Origin: Homalodisca vitripennis
Lineage: Eukaryota; Arthropoda; Insecta; Hemiptera; Cicadellidae
Reading direction: 5' to 3'
Assembly (NCBI RefSeq): GCF_021130785.1
Contig: NC_060211.1
Location: 123,887,001 to 123,951,000, forward strand
Length of the DNA: 64,000 bases
Part shown: in pieces, positions 53,421-64,000 of the stretch
How the letters are laid out: every line of letters starts with the position of its first letter
How positions within the stretch are numbered: position 1 is the first letter of the stretch
Notes under the pieces: generated by a model
Database searches by the model: none
What the model saw: the letters and a program-made list of their open reading frames with translations, nothing else
Told to the model about the DNA's origin: nothing
Position numbers and translations under genes: made by a program

Positions 53421-53560
53421 AACACATTAAACTATAAACGTATTTAACTGTTGAATTGGCGCCACCATTGCTTGTTGCCAGAACCTGTTTTAAAATTTTC
53501 CCCTCATGATATTTACTTTTAAAAGTATTTCTTCACTTGTTTAATGTGTTCACTCCTGGT
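53420..53560 (-). repeat. inverted fragment of block B
   Basis: 'ggcgccaccattgcttgttg' (53459) is the reverse complement of the 21.63 kb landmark. The stretch pairs in inverted orientation with 51920-52050 as well as with 21575-21690. Confidence 0.75.
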
Positions 53561-54885
53561 GAAAATAGGATCAACAATTAAGATAATGTACATACAAAGA
53601 AGTTATAAGATATTCTAATGCAGCCGTATCTATGTTTAGTAGCCTCAAGGTTACTCTATTTTTATAAGTATCGGGTTTGTAAACACTTGGTAGTTTAAAG
53701 CAATCTGACATTGAAAACAATTATAAAAGAGAATTAGTTTTGTTATTTTATGAATACATCAAGGCAATATAACATTGTTTAGTTGATCACTTATAATTCT
53801 TATGTCCAATTTACCTCATAAATGATTTTTAAGATTTTTTAAAGATTTTTTTGCCAGTTTGATTTAGCAAAACATATAATGCAAGCATCGATCAGAAATG
53901 CTTAGTGTTCTGCTTGTGTATGTTTTTTATTATTTGTTCATTAAAAAACCAGTAAAGATAAAAAATATTAGATTATAATATCTCGTTTTATGATGAAATA
54001 TTTAAAGTATTAACAGCCGAATAACGAAAAAGAATGCATACAAAAGTTTTTGTAGAATGATATTTCTGTATTGATGGTAAACTAGCATTTCCGATTATTG
54101 TTTCTATTACACTATTTGTTTGCATTGACCAGAAGAACAAACTAAAAATTGTCTTTACGGTGCTTTTTTTATGGTTACTTTATGGTTAAACTTTCATTAT
54201 GGTTCACTAAAAATTTAAACCAAATTTGACTCTATAATTGAGTGATTACAACTGTTTTTGTTAGCTTGATAGATATAAAGGAATATACATTAGAGCTGCA
54301 TTCTTATTTCTTAAATTACAATAATAATAAATATACTAATACAATTTCTTTTAGCAATCATATATCATAGGAATATATATACTAACTTCCTATAATCATT
54401 TGCTCCTTTGAAAGCTAATATAAATAAATTGCTTGGTTTTGACTTACTTCTACATAGGCTAACATGCAAGGGAATGCCATGTTTAACAACAAGATTAATG
54501 ATGGATTCATTCAACTCTAATCCTCTGATAAGTATTTCTCAGTTGAGTAGAGAAAAGTTCTTTGCAAGTCTCCAATGTTAGTAGTTTTATAATTATGTCA
54601 ATACATTCTGGGAAATATGTTTTATATTTTTAGTACTTGAAAAAATATACACTTAGTAATTTTGGTGAAAGCTATAACATGTTTGTTCTAATCAAATGTT
54701 TATTTCTGGAATAGGAAATTACATTCAAAATTATTACAAAATAGTAATTATCCACGGCTTTGAAAGCTTGGTTAAAATAGTGACCCTCAGTATTATTTAT
54801 TTAAATGACGTTCTCAAGTCTTCAGTGATAAGTAAGTCACGGAAAGATATTCTAACTTCTTGATCCATTTTACATAGAAATAAAA
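53560..54885. other. AT-rich region, nothing recognised
   Basis: No open frame with coding character, no RNA gene and no repeat partner found. Confidence 0.4.
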
Positions 54886-54889
54886 ATGT

Positions 54890-55330
54890 ACATTTTATGA
54901 ACCAACAGTAATGGCTGCAGTGAAACTGTTATGCGTACCCAGGTTAGAGCATTCCATGGTACTAGGGCCAGTCCTTGGGCAGGTCGTCACCCTTCTACCA
55001 TGTAACACTCCCCTCCCTTATTTAGGAGAAATGGGATATCATGGTTTACGTTACGTATGCTGCTATCTTCCGTAGACAATATGCATTGAAACAACAAGAA
55101 AATATTTATTTTCGTAAATACTAATTGTGACATTGATCTTTATGGTATAACTACTTTATAACAGAGTTTTTGATCTCCAGATTATACATTTTTAAATTAT
55201 TGAGTAGACGGAGAAGATATAAGCAAGAAAATATTATTTTTGAAATTTCTAACAGTTTGAGATAGAAAGAGAACTTATTTGATTCTCGTATGACAATGAT
55301 ATAATATAACAAAAGACGCTACATCACATG
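54890..55330 (+). repeat. repeat R, copy 7 (5'-deleted)
   Basis: Starts inside the core at 'gaaccaacagtaatggctgc' and runs through 'ccctcccttat' and the AT-rich part. It ends at about 55330, where a GC-rich retroposon begins. Confidence 0.7.
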
Positions 55331-55334
55331 CTTT

Positions 55335-56177
55335 TAAATGTGTATCATATCATATCGTCCTGCTCGTCCCACCAAGATCAACTGGCACCGCTTTGCAAAC
55401 CACCTCGCTGACAGACATCGGCCACCACCAACTCCTGCCGAGTCACCGGACCAGCTAGACCGACAAGTACACGACTTGACTTCCATCCTCCAAGAAGCTA
55501 TGACGGCCTCGTCATCTCCTCTCTCCCGGACTGACATCACTCCACCTCTACCTGAGGAGTTGAGAGAGGAGATTCGCCTTCGTCGCAGACTGCGAAGGGA
55601 GTACCAGCAGTCCCGATGTCCCCACGCCAAGCAGGCTTTGCCAACGCTCAGCCAATGAGATGTCTTAGGATAACCTCGGAATCTAGACAGAAAATGAGAA
55701 AAATGACGCAAAGCCTTCTCACCGGCCTTTTAAGAGTCATAGTTTTGTCCAATTCGAATCAAGTCAGACTGGTCACAGTCTGACCACTGGTGACGTCATA
55801 GGCTAAGTGTAATATGTGACGTGTGACTAGTTCACGCGCTTTGTTTATTGGTTCCACGCAAACTGCCCATTGACCCTTAGTATCCCACCGAGCCTGATCA
55901 AGCCTGACGTCCCACACATCGAGCGTTCCTGCTGCTTGGATGGGTGACCGCTAAGCGATCCTGTCCTTGCAAGCAGCCCGCCTGCCCGGCCATTGGTGGT
56001 GGTCCAGAAGTCACCTTTAAGCCGTTGGTCCCCAGGTTAAGTGTTACAAAGGGCTTCTTAGCCATAACTTCGCCTGGTAAAATAAGACAGTCCTCACTTT
56101 ACTTTCATTTCAATAGTCAACATTTACAGCGTCATGGATGAGGAATATCAGAATGCGTGTATTATTATTATTATTAT
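55335..56177 (+). mobile_element. internally deleted retroposon with LINE ORF piece and 5S-like tail
   Basis: A continuous GC-rich segment in AT-rich DNA. The 5' part (55338-55658) encodes 106 residues typical of the linker between endonuclease and reverse transcriptase of jockey/R1-type LINEs: NWHRFANHLADR, a Pro-rich stretch, LPEELREEIRLRRRLRREYQ. The middle has a 9-bp inverted repeat at 55763-55784 and a CRE-like 'tgacgtca' at 55791. The 3' part (about 55885-55955) contains 'gcttggatgggtgaccgc', a match to the internal promoter region of 5S rRNA, and the segment ends in a (TAT/ATT)n tail at 56158-56177. No RT is present, so it would need a helper LINE. The 65-codon frame at 55944-56141 is not a gene. 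Confidence 0.6.
55885..55955 (+). other. 5S rRNA-like segment (SINE3-type)
   Basis: 'gagcctgatcaagcctgacg' followed by 'gcttggatgggtgaccgc' resembles the middle and 3' part of 5S rRNA (the box C region 'GGATGGGTGACCG'). The 5' third and the 3' closing stem are absent, so it is not a 5S gene. It is probably a promoter-like module within the surrounding retroposon. Confidence 0.45.
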
Positions 56178-56179
56178 AA

Positions 56180-57040
56180 AATTGTTTATTTAACTGTTTT
56201 CCAAATGAATGTCATTAATTATGAATTGACTCCACGGGATGCAAACTTACTCGTGTGTTTCGAATGGATGTACGAGTATTAAAATGTGTAGCCTTGCGGT
56301 AAGTCATAAGGCCAACTGACAGTTATATAGCCTTATAGTTGCACAGACTGTTCAATACAATTTTGTGATACTAGGAATTAATTGTTTTTACACATAGCCT
56401 GTATTAGTTATAAGAAGAAAAAAGAAAGAAAGAAAAAGTGGTTGGTTTATACAATAATCCAAAAATAATACCTTCCCACACCCTACAAAGAAGCAAGCGA
56501 TTTCTTTACAAGTAAATTAGTATTATTTGTTTCAAAATGTAAGGAACGAGTACCTAACTCTAAATATAACGGTCACTACGACCATCTTGTTTAGTATTTT
56601 TGGATTTTCCTTATAAACAAAGTTAATACATATGAAACATATTTTTTGCGACTCAAATAAAGCTCCAACATCTCATACAATTGAAACACACACAAAATTG
56701 TAATAGAAAATGTTTTCAACTGTAATTTTATTGTGATATGTTTCAAAGTTTGAATTTTCATATTATATATTTGCTAAATAAATCCGATCTTACTTTTCAC
56801 ACACCTCGCATATCTTTCCTACAATAAAGCCAATCTTTTCCGTCAAGGAGTAAAACTTTTACTGCCAAACCGTATTTTCCGAATCATTGATAGATTAGGG
56901 CACACAGGTAGTGTAGGTTGTTACACCTGTGATGAGTTGTAGCTGCGATTAAATTAGAAGATTCGGTATATTTAAATTGTAATTGGTTACTTCATTCAAC
57001 GATGAAGTATCGAACGAAACGACTGTCTTTACTCTTTAGA
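56180..57040. other. AT-rich region, nothing recognised
   Basis: No gene or repeat partner seen. A purine run 'agaagaaaaaagaaagaaag' lies near 56412. Confidence 0.4.
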
Positions 57041-57044
57041 GAAC

Positions 57045-57300
57045 TGTAATTCTTTCCCGGGTATTGCGAGCGCCTTCAATCCGGTGGCCGCAACACCATC
57101 TGCCCGATGTACTGCGTGTATTGCATACCACCCAGGCGCATAGCGCTCTGACCCTTTCTTCCTAGTGAAAACTTTCATGCCACCCAAAAACTATTGTTAT
57201 ACATGGGACTAAGTTAAGCGAGCTAACGTACAAAGTGTCAAATATCTAGGTTACAGTAGAGTTATACTCTCTCGATAACTCTAGCATACACGAATTGAGC
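57045..57300. other. GC-richer relic, possibly LINE-derived
   Basis: 57045-57185 is clearly GC-richer than its surroundings. On the minus strand it holds a 49-codon frame (MKVFTRKKGSERYAPGWYAI at its start) ending near 57040. On the plus strand, just downstream at about 57225-57250, VQSVKYLG resembles the 'VKYLG' segment of LINE polyproteins. No clear assignment. Confidence 0.3.
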
Positions 57301-57349
57301 TAAGTGTGGCGTAGTTACTTATTACGTATTACACTTACGTTAATTAATG

Positions 57350-58000
57350 CTTTAATACAGCAGTTCTGTATAATTATGATTGTGATTGCGAAAGTCAATA
57401 TTATATTAATGTTAACATTAGACTATAGAGTATTAAATTGATTTAATGAAACAAAGTGTATTTATGTAACTTCCGTAAGTTTATGCATTCTACTTAATAC
57501 AGCACTTTCACACCTTAGTACGCCATATTTTACAAATCGTATTAAAGTTCTGTTTGCATTTTTTCGAAAGTTGTGAATGTAATACTAATAGTAAATTATA
57601 AAAACTGCGACAGCTTGAATCTCCTTCATAAGGGTTCACGACTAAATTCTTCTGGTTACGTTCCGAAGCTCTAAATGCCCTATTGAACTCTGATACAGTA
57701 AAAATGTTTATAAACTAAAAATCAAATTGATTGGTGTTTTTTTAATTGATTAAAGTTGTTTACATACAGAGGAGGGTAGATTTCAATTCTGGAAACGTTG
57801 TTATACTTTTTTGTAACGTATAACGATTGCAAATGTCCGAAATTCGACTATTATTTCAAATCAACATCTTCAGTACTAAACTACTAACAAAGTTGTTTTC
57901 ACTTTAAAGTGAGATTTTGGAAAACACCATGACCTACGGCGGAGGAGGTCAATGGTTGAAGTTCAGCATAGTTTTCATGGAATTAAAAAAAGAATTGGCC
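57350..58000 (+). repeat. block G, copy 1
   Basis: Direct repeat of 60595-61185. Landmarks are 'tctgtataattatgattgtg', 'tttcacaccttagtacgcca' and 'gacctacggc', plus the MITE-end sequence 'tggaaacgttgttatac' near 57795. No frame conserved. Confidence 0.75.
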
Positions 58001-58133
58001 ATTCTTGTCGGGATATCTTTAGTACCTACTTTATGGCACTAATGTACTAATAATAATACTACACTAATACTGGTATTACATTGCATATAGTATAAATATT
58101 TGTTTAAAGGTTATTTTTGACGATGGAAGGATT

Positions 58134-58606
58134 GTGAAGGAAACAGGATTTTTCCGGACATTTGCCATCGTTCAGTGAAACAAGAAAACAGTAACACTAC
58201 GTTTCGAGATCTGCAATCTGATCTCTTCTTCAGGTAAAGAACTAACCTAATACATAATTACAAACTAGGTTAAAATAAACAAATCTTACTAAAGCGTTGT
58301 GGCACGCCTAAGTCAGGAATCACAACGTACATGTTGTTGTCAACTTCACTAACACTAAAGACATGCACTTAATACAAAACTATACAAAACACTAATCATT
58401 AAAACTAAACTACGGAATACAGGTCACAATACGTCTTCACTCGTCTACTAAGATTTGTTTATTTTAACCTAGTTTGTAATTATGTATTAGGTTAGTTCTT
58501 TACCTGAAGAAGAGATCAGATTGCAGATCTCGAAACGTAGTGTTACTGTTTTCTTGTTTCACTGAACGATGGCAAATGTCCGGAAAAATCCTGTTTCCTT
58601 CATAAA
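58134..58606. mobile_element. foldback MITE with ~150-bp terminal inverted repeats
   Basis: 58134-58288 and 58446-58606 are near-perfect inverted repeats beginning 'tgaaggaaacaggattttt' and including 'agatctgcaatctgatctc'. About 150 bases of unique sequence lie between them. No open frame. The outer part matches the ends of the older MITE-like pieces at 5.5, 43.0, 57.8 and 61.0 kb. The near identity of the arms shows recent origin. I could not fix a target duplication. Confidence 0.85.
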
Positions 58607-58639
58607 TATTTGCTTAAAAAACAGTAAAAGGTGTAACGA

Positions 58640-58835
58640 ATGTGAATGATATGTTGTGTCCAAACATCATACTTGCTCGGCCATGTTAAACATTCATGAA
58701 AAAATTATCCTTTTTACTGGTTGTCATTTCGAAACACATCTTTATGATTAGTGAAAAAAAATTTAAAAGATCTCACGAAAATATGTCACGAAGGAAATGT
58801 CTAAGAGATCTATTAAAACATTACTCAAAAAAATT
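58640..58835 (+). repeat. repeat R, copy 8, left part
   Basis: Carries 'tttttactggttgtcatttc' and 'tcacgaaggaaatgtctaag', which precede the R core in other copies. The core itself resumes only at about 59655, so copy 8 is split by an ~810-base insertion. Confidence 0.65.
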
Positions 58836-59644
58836 ATAGTTGCCTGTAAAGTCGGTTTTACGGGCGAAGATTTTACGTGACAACGTCTTTTTCTCGGTAG
58901 AATATTTATTGATATGAATATTATTAAATTGCACAATAGGAACAAGGAATTGAATGAAAATAAGAATTGCACAAATTTTAACTATAGAAATATATTTTGT
59001 TTACTAAAACATTGTACATAATTTGAAATTAATTAAAATTTGTTATTGTAAATGGTAAAGTTGAATAAAACATTTTATAAAATTGGAATTTGAAATTCTT
59101 GCTAAACACACTTAAATTCTAACTCCGCGCGTGGTGATTGGTCGGTTTAGTTCGTTTGTTTGGTCGCACTGTTATGACAGGTTAGAGGTTATAATTTGTT
59201 ATTTTAAATGTTTGACTAGCAATACGCGCTGTTTCTTCTCAATCGAATGAATTACGATTGATTGCAGAGTGATTTAAACTAATAATTTACTTAACACTAT
59301 CAACATTTGTCAATAGTATGACATAACCTATAAACTCAGTTCTCAACTTTTGTGTCAATCTAACAATTAATCAATCAATCATAGTTTACGATAATGAAAT
59401 ATCAGTGTAAAATTATTTACCTTTATTGTTGTAGTTGTTGTAAATGACGAATCTAAGCACTCCACATTTTCACGAATAAACATAGTTATCTGCTTTATCC
59501 CGTGCGGCGGACCCACAGTTATCTGCTTTATCCCGTGCGGATCCCGTGCGGCGGACCCACTGGACGGGCATCGTAACGTTACCGGGCGTTACACTTTTTC
59601 ATGAGTGACTCCGAGCCGCAACCTAATTTAAGACGTTGTCACGT
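58836..59644. mobile_element. unclassified insertion inside repeat R
   Basis: Interrupts R copy 8 and is flanked by 'caaaaaaatt' (58826-58835) and 'caaaaaatt' (59645-59653), possibly a 9-10 base target duplication. Near both ends lies an inverted pair, 'acgtgacaacgtctt' (58875-58889) and 'aagacgttgtcacgt' (59630-59644). A GC-rich part at 59484-59580 contains a partial tandem duplication around 'atctgctttatcccgtgcgg'. The only frame, 58763-58972 minus, has no motif. A non-autonomous DNA transposon is likely. Confidence 0.5.
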
Positions 59645-60400
59645 CAAAAAATTCAACTGACCAACCTTGGCAGGGATTGGGACTGCCTGTGCTTAAAACA
59701 GTTGCCGTGCATTCACCACTGTTACTAGAACCAACAGCAATGGCTGCAGTGACACTGTTATGCGCACCCAGGTTAGGGCATTACATGGTACTAGGGCCAG
59801 TCCTTGGGCAGGTTGTCACCCTTCTACCATGTAATACCCCCCTCCCTTATTAGGTTGGAGAATTAGAATATCTCGGTTTAGGTCACGTGTGCTGCTATCT
59901 ACCGCAGGCTATATACATCTACACGAAAAGATCCGTAAAAAATATTCATTGTGAATTATGGAACTTTATGGCATAAATACTTTATAACAGCGTTTTTTAT
60001 TTTCAGATTATAGATTTTTTTTTAATTATTGAGTAGTCCGCGCAGATTTACGCTATAAAATAGGTTTTATATAAAAAAAATCTGGTTGAGATTACACGAA
60101 AACTGATTTGATTCTCGGTTACAATTTAAATAATATAAATAAAGACGCTACGCCGTATGATTTTTAGGTTTTTGTCTTGTAAGTGTCTACTGAATTGTAC
60201 CGAATCTTTCAAGTGCACAATGTGCTGACTTGAGGGATGTATGAAATATTATTGTAAATACGTTTAATGTTATATTAGGATACCGAACTTTATGAAAATT
60301 AATACAAGTCACAACGGTTAAAGGCGACGAAATACTGAAATAATTATAAATTTTGTTTCTATAGAAACACTTTTGAACAATGCAGTTCATTGATTGACTA
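59645..60400 (+). repeat. repeat R, copy 8, core and right part
   Basis: The core at 59660-59855 is the one closest to the family consensus. The tail has 'tgcacaatgtgctgacttga' at 60214. Flanked by the two copies of block G. Confidence 0.75.
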
Positions 60401-60594
60401 ACGTGATGGGTATTTCATTGCGGGACTTTTCAACCACACAGTACATAACAAAAAAAAAGCGGTAAACGTATCCTTGAAGATTCTTGCTACGCTACTACAT
60501 TTGCGGCAATGAAGCGTAAAATTCTCTAATGTCTTTTAGAACTTGCAGCTGCTTTTTTTTAGAAAAAAAAACCTTCGTTACCGTAGACGATTTA

Positions 60595-61185
60595 TACGGT
60601 GTAATTGATGATTCCATACAGCGATTCTGTATAATTATGAATGTAATTGCGAAAGTCAAATTATATTAATGTTAGTGTTAGACCGTAGGGAATTATTTTC
60701 GTAAGTTGATCTTATGAAATAAAGTTTATTCGTGGAACTGCCTTAAGTTTATAAATTCTACTGAATAAAAAACTTTCACACCTTAATACGCAATATTTTC
60801 CAAATTATATTAAAATTTGGTTTACATTTGTTCAAAGCTGTGAATGAAATACTAATAGTAAGTTATAAAATCTGCGACAGATTGGATCTCCTTCATAAGG
60901 TTTCACGACCGAATTGTTTTTTTATTAATGATCAGGAATTTTTACACATGAAGAAGAGTGTAGATTTCAATCCTCGAAACGAAGTGTTATACTTTGTGTA
61001 AAATATAATGATGGCAAATGTCCAATATCCTGTTATCCTTTTAAATCATCCATCGTAAATACAAAACTTTAAACAAAGTTTTTCTTTACTTTAAAATGAG
61101 ACATTTTGGAAAACACTATGACCTACGGCAAGGGTGTGCAATGGTTAATATTCAGCATAGTTTTCGTGGAATGAAAAAAGTGGCC
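60595..61185 (+). repeat. block G, copy 2
   Basis: Direct repeat of 57350-58000, offset by about 3.24 kb, with the solo MITE end 'gatggcaaatgtcc' at 61010-61023. Confidence 0.75.
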
Positions 61186-61204
61186 AACTAGTACATATGG
61201 CTCC

Positions 61205-62855
61205 CTTATTTAATTTTAATTTTATTTTATTTCCAACGAATCAACCATTACAAAAGCGAGCATAATAATTTATAATTATAGTAATAAGCAACAATGACTA
61301 ACACAAAACTAAAAAAAACTAAATCCAGGCAATAAGGCACTTATGGGTATGGTCCCCTAAAGGCACCATCAAAAACCAAACCCGAGCACAGGTGTGCGTG
61401 CGCGTCCGCGTTTGTGCCGCGTGTGTGTTTTGAAATTCATAGTTGAAAGGTCAAGCACTGAGAATCACATAGAGCTCTCTTGAAGGAAGCCAAGGAAGCG
61501 CAGAAAAAGTCCATGTGTTCTGGTAGCAAGCATCCAAGTCTCTGCATCCTAATCACAGGACTGTTGGCTGCATAGGAAGTTGTCACCGAAGCTCTTGCAA
61601 AAAGGACTCTAGATCTTGTGCCAGTGGGAATTTGGAAATTTATTTTCTGTAGCAGGTCTGGGAAATCGATGATTCCGTTAACCAGCTTGTACAAGAAGAG
61701 AACGTCATGGATGAAGCGTCTTGTTTCAAGTGAAGGTAAGTTAAGATAAGACGAAATCTCTTGTACTGGGACATCCAGATACCTAAATCCAAGGCGCACT
61801 CCCGCAATTCTCAGGAACCTCCTCTGCACCCTCTCAATGCTATCCCTCAAGTACAACTGGTGAGGGGACGCAACGATATTAAAGGTGTGGTCTTATCAAG
61901 CAGCAATACAGCGTCCTCAAAGACGCGCAGGTCGGAGAAAGGCTTAGAAACTCTGAAGAGAAGACCAAAAATTTTGAGGGCTCTGCTGCATGTGGTCATA
62001 ACGTGTTGCTCCCAACTTTGATTGGTGGTAAATATAACACCAAGATCCTTGGTTTCACTAACCCTGACCAATGGTTTATCCGTGATTGAATAATCATATA
62101 TGATTGGGTTCATGGTGCGATGAAAAGTAATAGAGGTGCATTTGCTGATATTGAAAGACATTTTGTTCGTACTACACCAACGGACAACCAAGTTGATGTC
62201 CTTCTGCAGCAGAGCCGCATCATGGTCGGTAGAAATCTTCATGAATAATTTTATATCGTCGGCAAAGAGCAGGTGGTTGCATTTGAGGGCATTAACGACA
62301 TCATTAATGTATAGGTTGAACATGATGGGGCCTAGGTGAGAACCCTGTGGGACGCCAGAGGAAGCTGGAAAGGTGTGGGACAAGGTATTCTTGTATCTAA
62401 CCTGAAGCATGCGCCCACGCAGGTAACTGTCAAGCCAGTAGAGAAGAGGTCCTGTGAAGCCATAAGCCTCAAGTTTGCGGATCAAGATGGAGTAGCATAC
62501 CCTGTCGAAAGCCTTTGAGAAGTCCAGCTCTATTGAGTCCACCTGCTGTCTTTGTGCAAAAGCCTCTATGATGTAGGTTTGAAACTGTACGAGGTTAGTG
62601 GTTGTTGATTTGTTAGACAGGAACCCGTGCTGACTTGGATGTAGCATATTTCTGACTTGGAAAATAATCTTATTCAGGACAAGTCTCTCAAATACCTTTG
62701 CCAAGATTGGTAATATTGTTATGGGTCTATAATTTCTTATGTCACTGGAAGAGCCGTTTTTGTGAATGGGCACTATATGACCTATTTTGAACATCTCAGG
62801 TAAAACTCCGCAGGATAGAGATTTATTGTATAAATTTGTGAGAGGTGTATTCTCT
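61205..62855 (-). mobile_element. jockey-superclade LINE, 5'-truncated
   Basis: On the minus strand the element starts abruptly at about 62855 inside the reverse-transcriptase region and ends with a 3' UTR and an A/T-rich tail ('aaataaaattaaaattaaat') near 61210-61240. It contains the RT core and the C-terminal domain (see the pseudogene entry). The 5' end joins a reversed scrap of repeat R at 62860. The endonuclease and ORF1 are absent, as is usual for incomplete target-primed reverse transcription. Confidence 0.88.
61437..62853 (-). pseudogene. LINE polyprotein: reverse transcriptase and C-terminus
   Basis: Frame 61847-62794 (open upstream to about 62853) gives 315 residues from the first Met: NYRPITILPI at 21-30; LDFSKAFDR at 90-98 (catalytic Asp91); SGVPQGSHLGP at 146-156; FADD at 177-180 (catalytic pair); and SETKDLGVIF in the post-catalytic part. 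Near 61.85-61.93 kb at least two frameshifts break it; the typical 'LYCCLIRPHL' piece lies in another frame. The rest (61437-61856, 139 codons) is in a third frame: LRDSIERVQRRFLRIAGVRL and a terminal ALCDSQCLTFQL. RT catalytic residues are intact, but the protein cannot be made in one piece. Confidence 0.9.
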
Positions 62856-62859
62856 TATT

Positions 62860-63020
62860 TATATTATATAAGACGCAACCGAGAATAGAGTAAATTAACT
62901 TTTTATATCAACCGAGTTGTCAAATATAAATATTCTTTTCATGTTTAAATCTGCTAGGACTTCAGTAATAATTAAAAAAAATATATATTCTGAAAACTTA
63001 GTTGCCGCTATCAAGTATTT
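62860..63020 (-). repeat. repeat R, reversed fragment
   Basis: Reverse complement of about 26770-26915: 'gacgcaaccgagaatagag', 'caaccgagttgtcaaatat' and 'tctgctaggacttcagtaat' match copy 5 in reverse. It is the only R piece in this orientation and lies next to the reversed block F, so one inversion may include both. Confidence 0.75.
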
Positions 63021-63059
63021 AACTGATTATCTGTCACTTATCAATCAATTTAAAATTCC

Positions 63060-64000
63060 TAACGTTCTTCTATAGATGCAATAGTTAACAGTACACCATA
63101 AAACTACAAAGCACATTACTTGCAATTAGTTGTTATTTCCTATAGTAAACTGTGACTATAAAGTTGGGTTGTTGTGAGATCTGTCATTGAGCGTCTCTTA
63201 ACGCTACTTCCTTGTAGTGAGCTTTCTCTTTTCTTTTTTTTATACGTATTCTGTTACGGTTCTAAAGAACAATATTGATGATTGTCTGAGTTGACTGCAA
63301 TAGCAATTAAAATATCTTTGTTTAATTTTGCTAAAGAATTAAACACGTTTTAGTCATCAGCCGTGCAAGAAGTTTATGAATCAGTCTTTCCAACTTTAGG
63401 GTAATTTATTATATTGTTATGGTGAGTTCTTACTCTTGTTAATGTACGAGTAAATTACACATATAACCTATTCTCACGCAGAATAGATTTAATTTTAACA
63501 AAACTACAAGCAAATTATTCTAAAATAATGTAAAATAATAAAGGCAGTGCTGCTTCTACCCTGAACCCTTACCTCGCCCTTACTTAAAAGGTAAATCAAT
63601 ATCCTCATAACAAGTCTACATACATGGTTGTTACTTTTAATGAAACACCAAAGATTTAAAATTTATGATCGCATGTTTTAAGTTTGCTAATGAAACCACT
63701 TTGGGAACTTGTGAAATTCTAAATGTTATAAGTGTTAGTGTACTTTGTATCCAATAAAAATATTGAATTTATAAATATTTTATAAAAACCAACAGTTAAT
63801 AGGATTTATTTATTTTGTAGAGTTTTGGTAAGTCATGCGAATTTAATTATGATAAACATAAAATTATACATACACAACAAGGGCTACAATCGAAGAAACA
63901 AATAAAATAGTTTGATTTACCATTTGGAGAGGTACCAAGCGGACCTTCAGGTTCTTCTTGCGGACACTCGGATTTGACGATTTAGTGAGAATTCCAGATT
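63060..64000 (-). repeat. block F, copy 2 (reverse orientation)
   Basis: Reverse complement of 24380-25340. It runs off the end of the window, so its full length is not seen. Confidence 0.75.
63921..64000 (-). other. candidate exon, cut by the window end
   Basis: The minus strand ends at donor 'gtaaatc' (63914-63920 on the plus strand as 'gatttac'). It aligns with 24384-24493 and 36725-36831. The frame shared with 24.4 kb has a stop (TGA) before RSAWYLSKW. The acceptor lies outside the window. Confidence 0.3.

Noticed and set aside
55885..55955. A 5S rRNA gene
   Set aside because: Only the middle part resembles 5S; the 5' third and closing stem are missing, and it is embedded in a retroposon.
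58763..58972. 69-codon minus frame
   Set aside because: Crosses the boundary between repeat R and the insertion; no motif.

Overview
This is a 64 kb stretch of AT-rich eukaryotic nuclear DNA, most likely from an insect. A hemipteran-like genome is plausible but I cannot prove it. The grounds are Ty3/Gypsy, jockey-like LINE and Helitron remnants, long TA/TG/GA/AC microsatellites, an adenine nucleotide translocase fragment of animal type, and consensus GT-AG splice signals. I found no complete protein-coding host gene, no tRNA, no intact rRNA and no prokaryotic feature. Most longer open frames belong to decayed transposable elements.

The dominant structure is an old patchwork of duplicated blocks, nearly all in the same orientation, which argues for tandem or segmental duplication more than for scattered transposition. 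Block A is a three-exon splice cassette on the minus strand, at about 9.8-10.9 k, 30.5-31.2 k and 49.4-50.5 k, about 20 kb apart. Block B is at 20.95-22.3, 26.9-27.7, 31.4-32.6 and 51.8-52.7 k. Block D is at 4.4-7.0 and 41.9-44.5 k. Block E is at 13.5-14.5 and 25.4-26.4 k. Repeat R has eight plus-strand copies and one reversed scrap. Block G is at 57.35-58.0 and 60.6-61.2 k. Block F is at 24.4-25.3 k and inverted at 63.06-64.0 k. Several blocks carry short exon-like segments with consensus splice sites but weak or broken reading frames. The ancestral unit may therefore have been a small multi-exon gene or a spliced non-coding RNA.

Transposable elements by position: tandem MITE-like units (2.8-4.1 k); a LINE 3' end (11.4-12.3 k); a 5'-truncated Ty3/Gypsy element nested in R repeats (15.7-18.5 k); a Helitron cluster with a helicase C-terminal fragment (37.9-39.5 k); a LINE reverse transcriptase scrap (41.3-41.6 k); a degenerate LINE (51.0-51.6 k); an internally deleted retroposon with a 5S-rRNA-like tail (55.3-56.2 k); a foldback MITE (58.13-58.61 k); an unclassified insertion inside an R copy (58.84-59.64 k); and a 5'-truncated LINE with the best-preserved reverse transcriptase (61.2-62.9 k).

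Host-derived signals are few: an adenine nucleotide translocase pseudogene fragment at 48.6-48.8 k, a promoter-like GC-rich segment followed by a splice donor near 47.0 k, and a handful of candidate short exons (7.7, 22.1, 24.4, 29.4, 36.7 and 63.9 k). Nothing here is demonstrably a novel system. The most interesting pattern is the conserved splice architecture of the repeated cassettes in the absence of a conserved reading frame.
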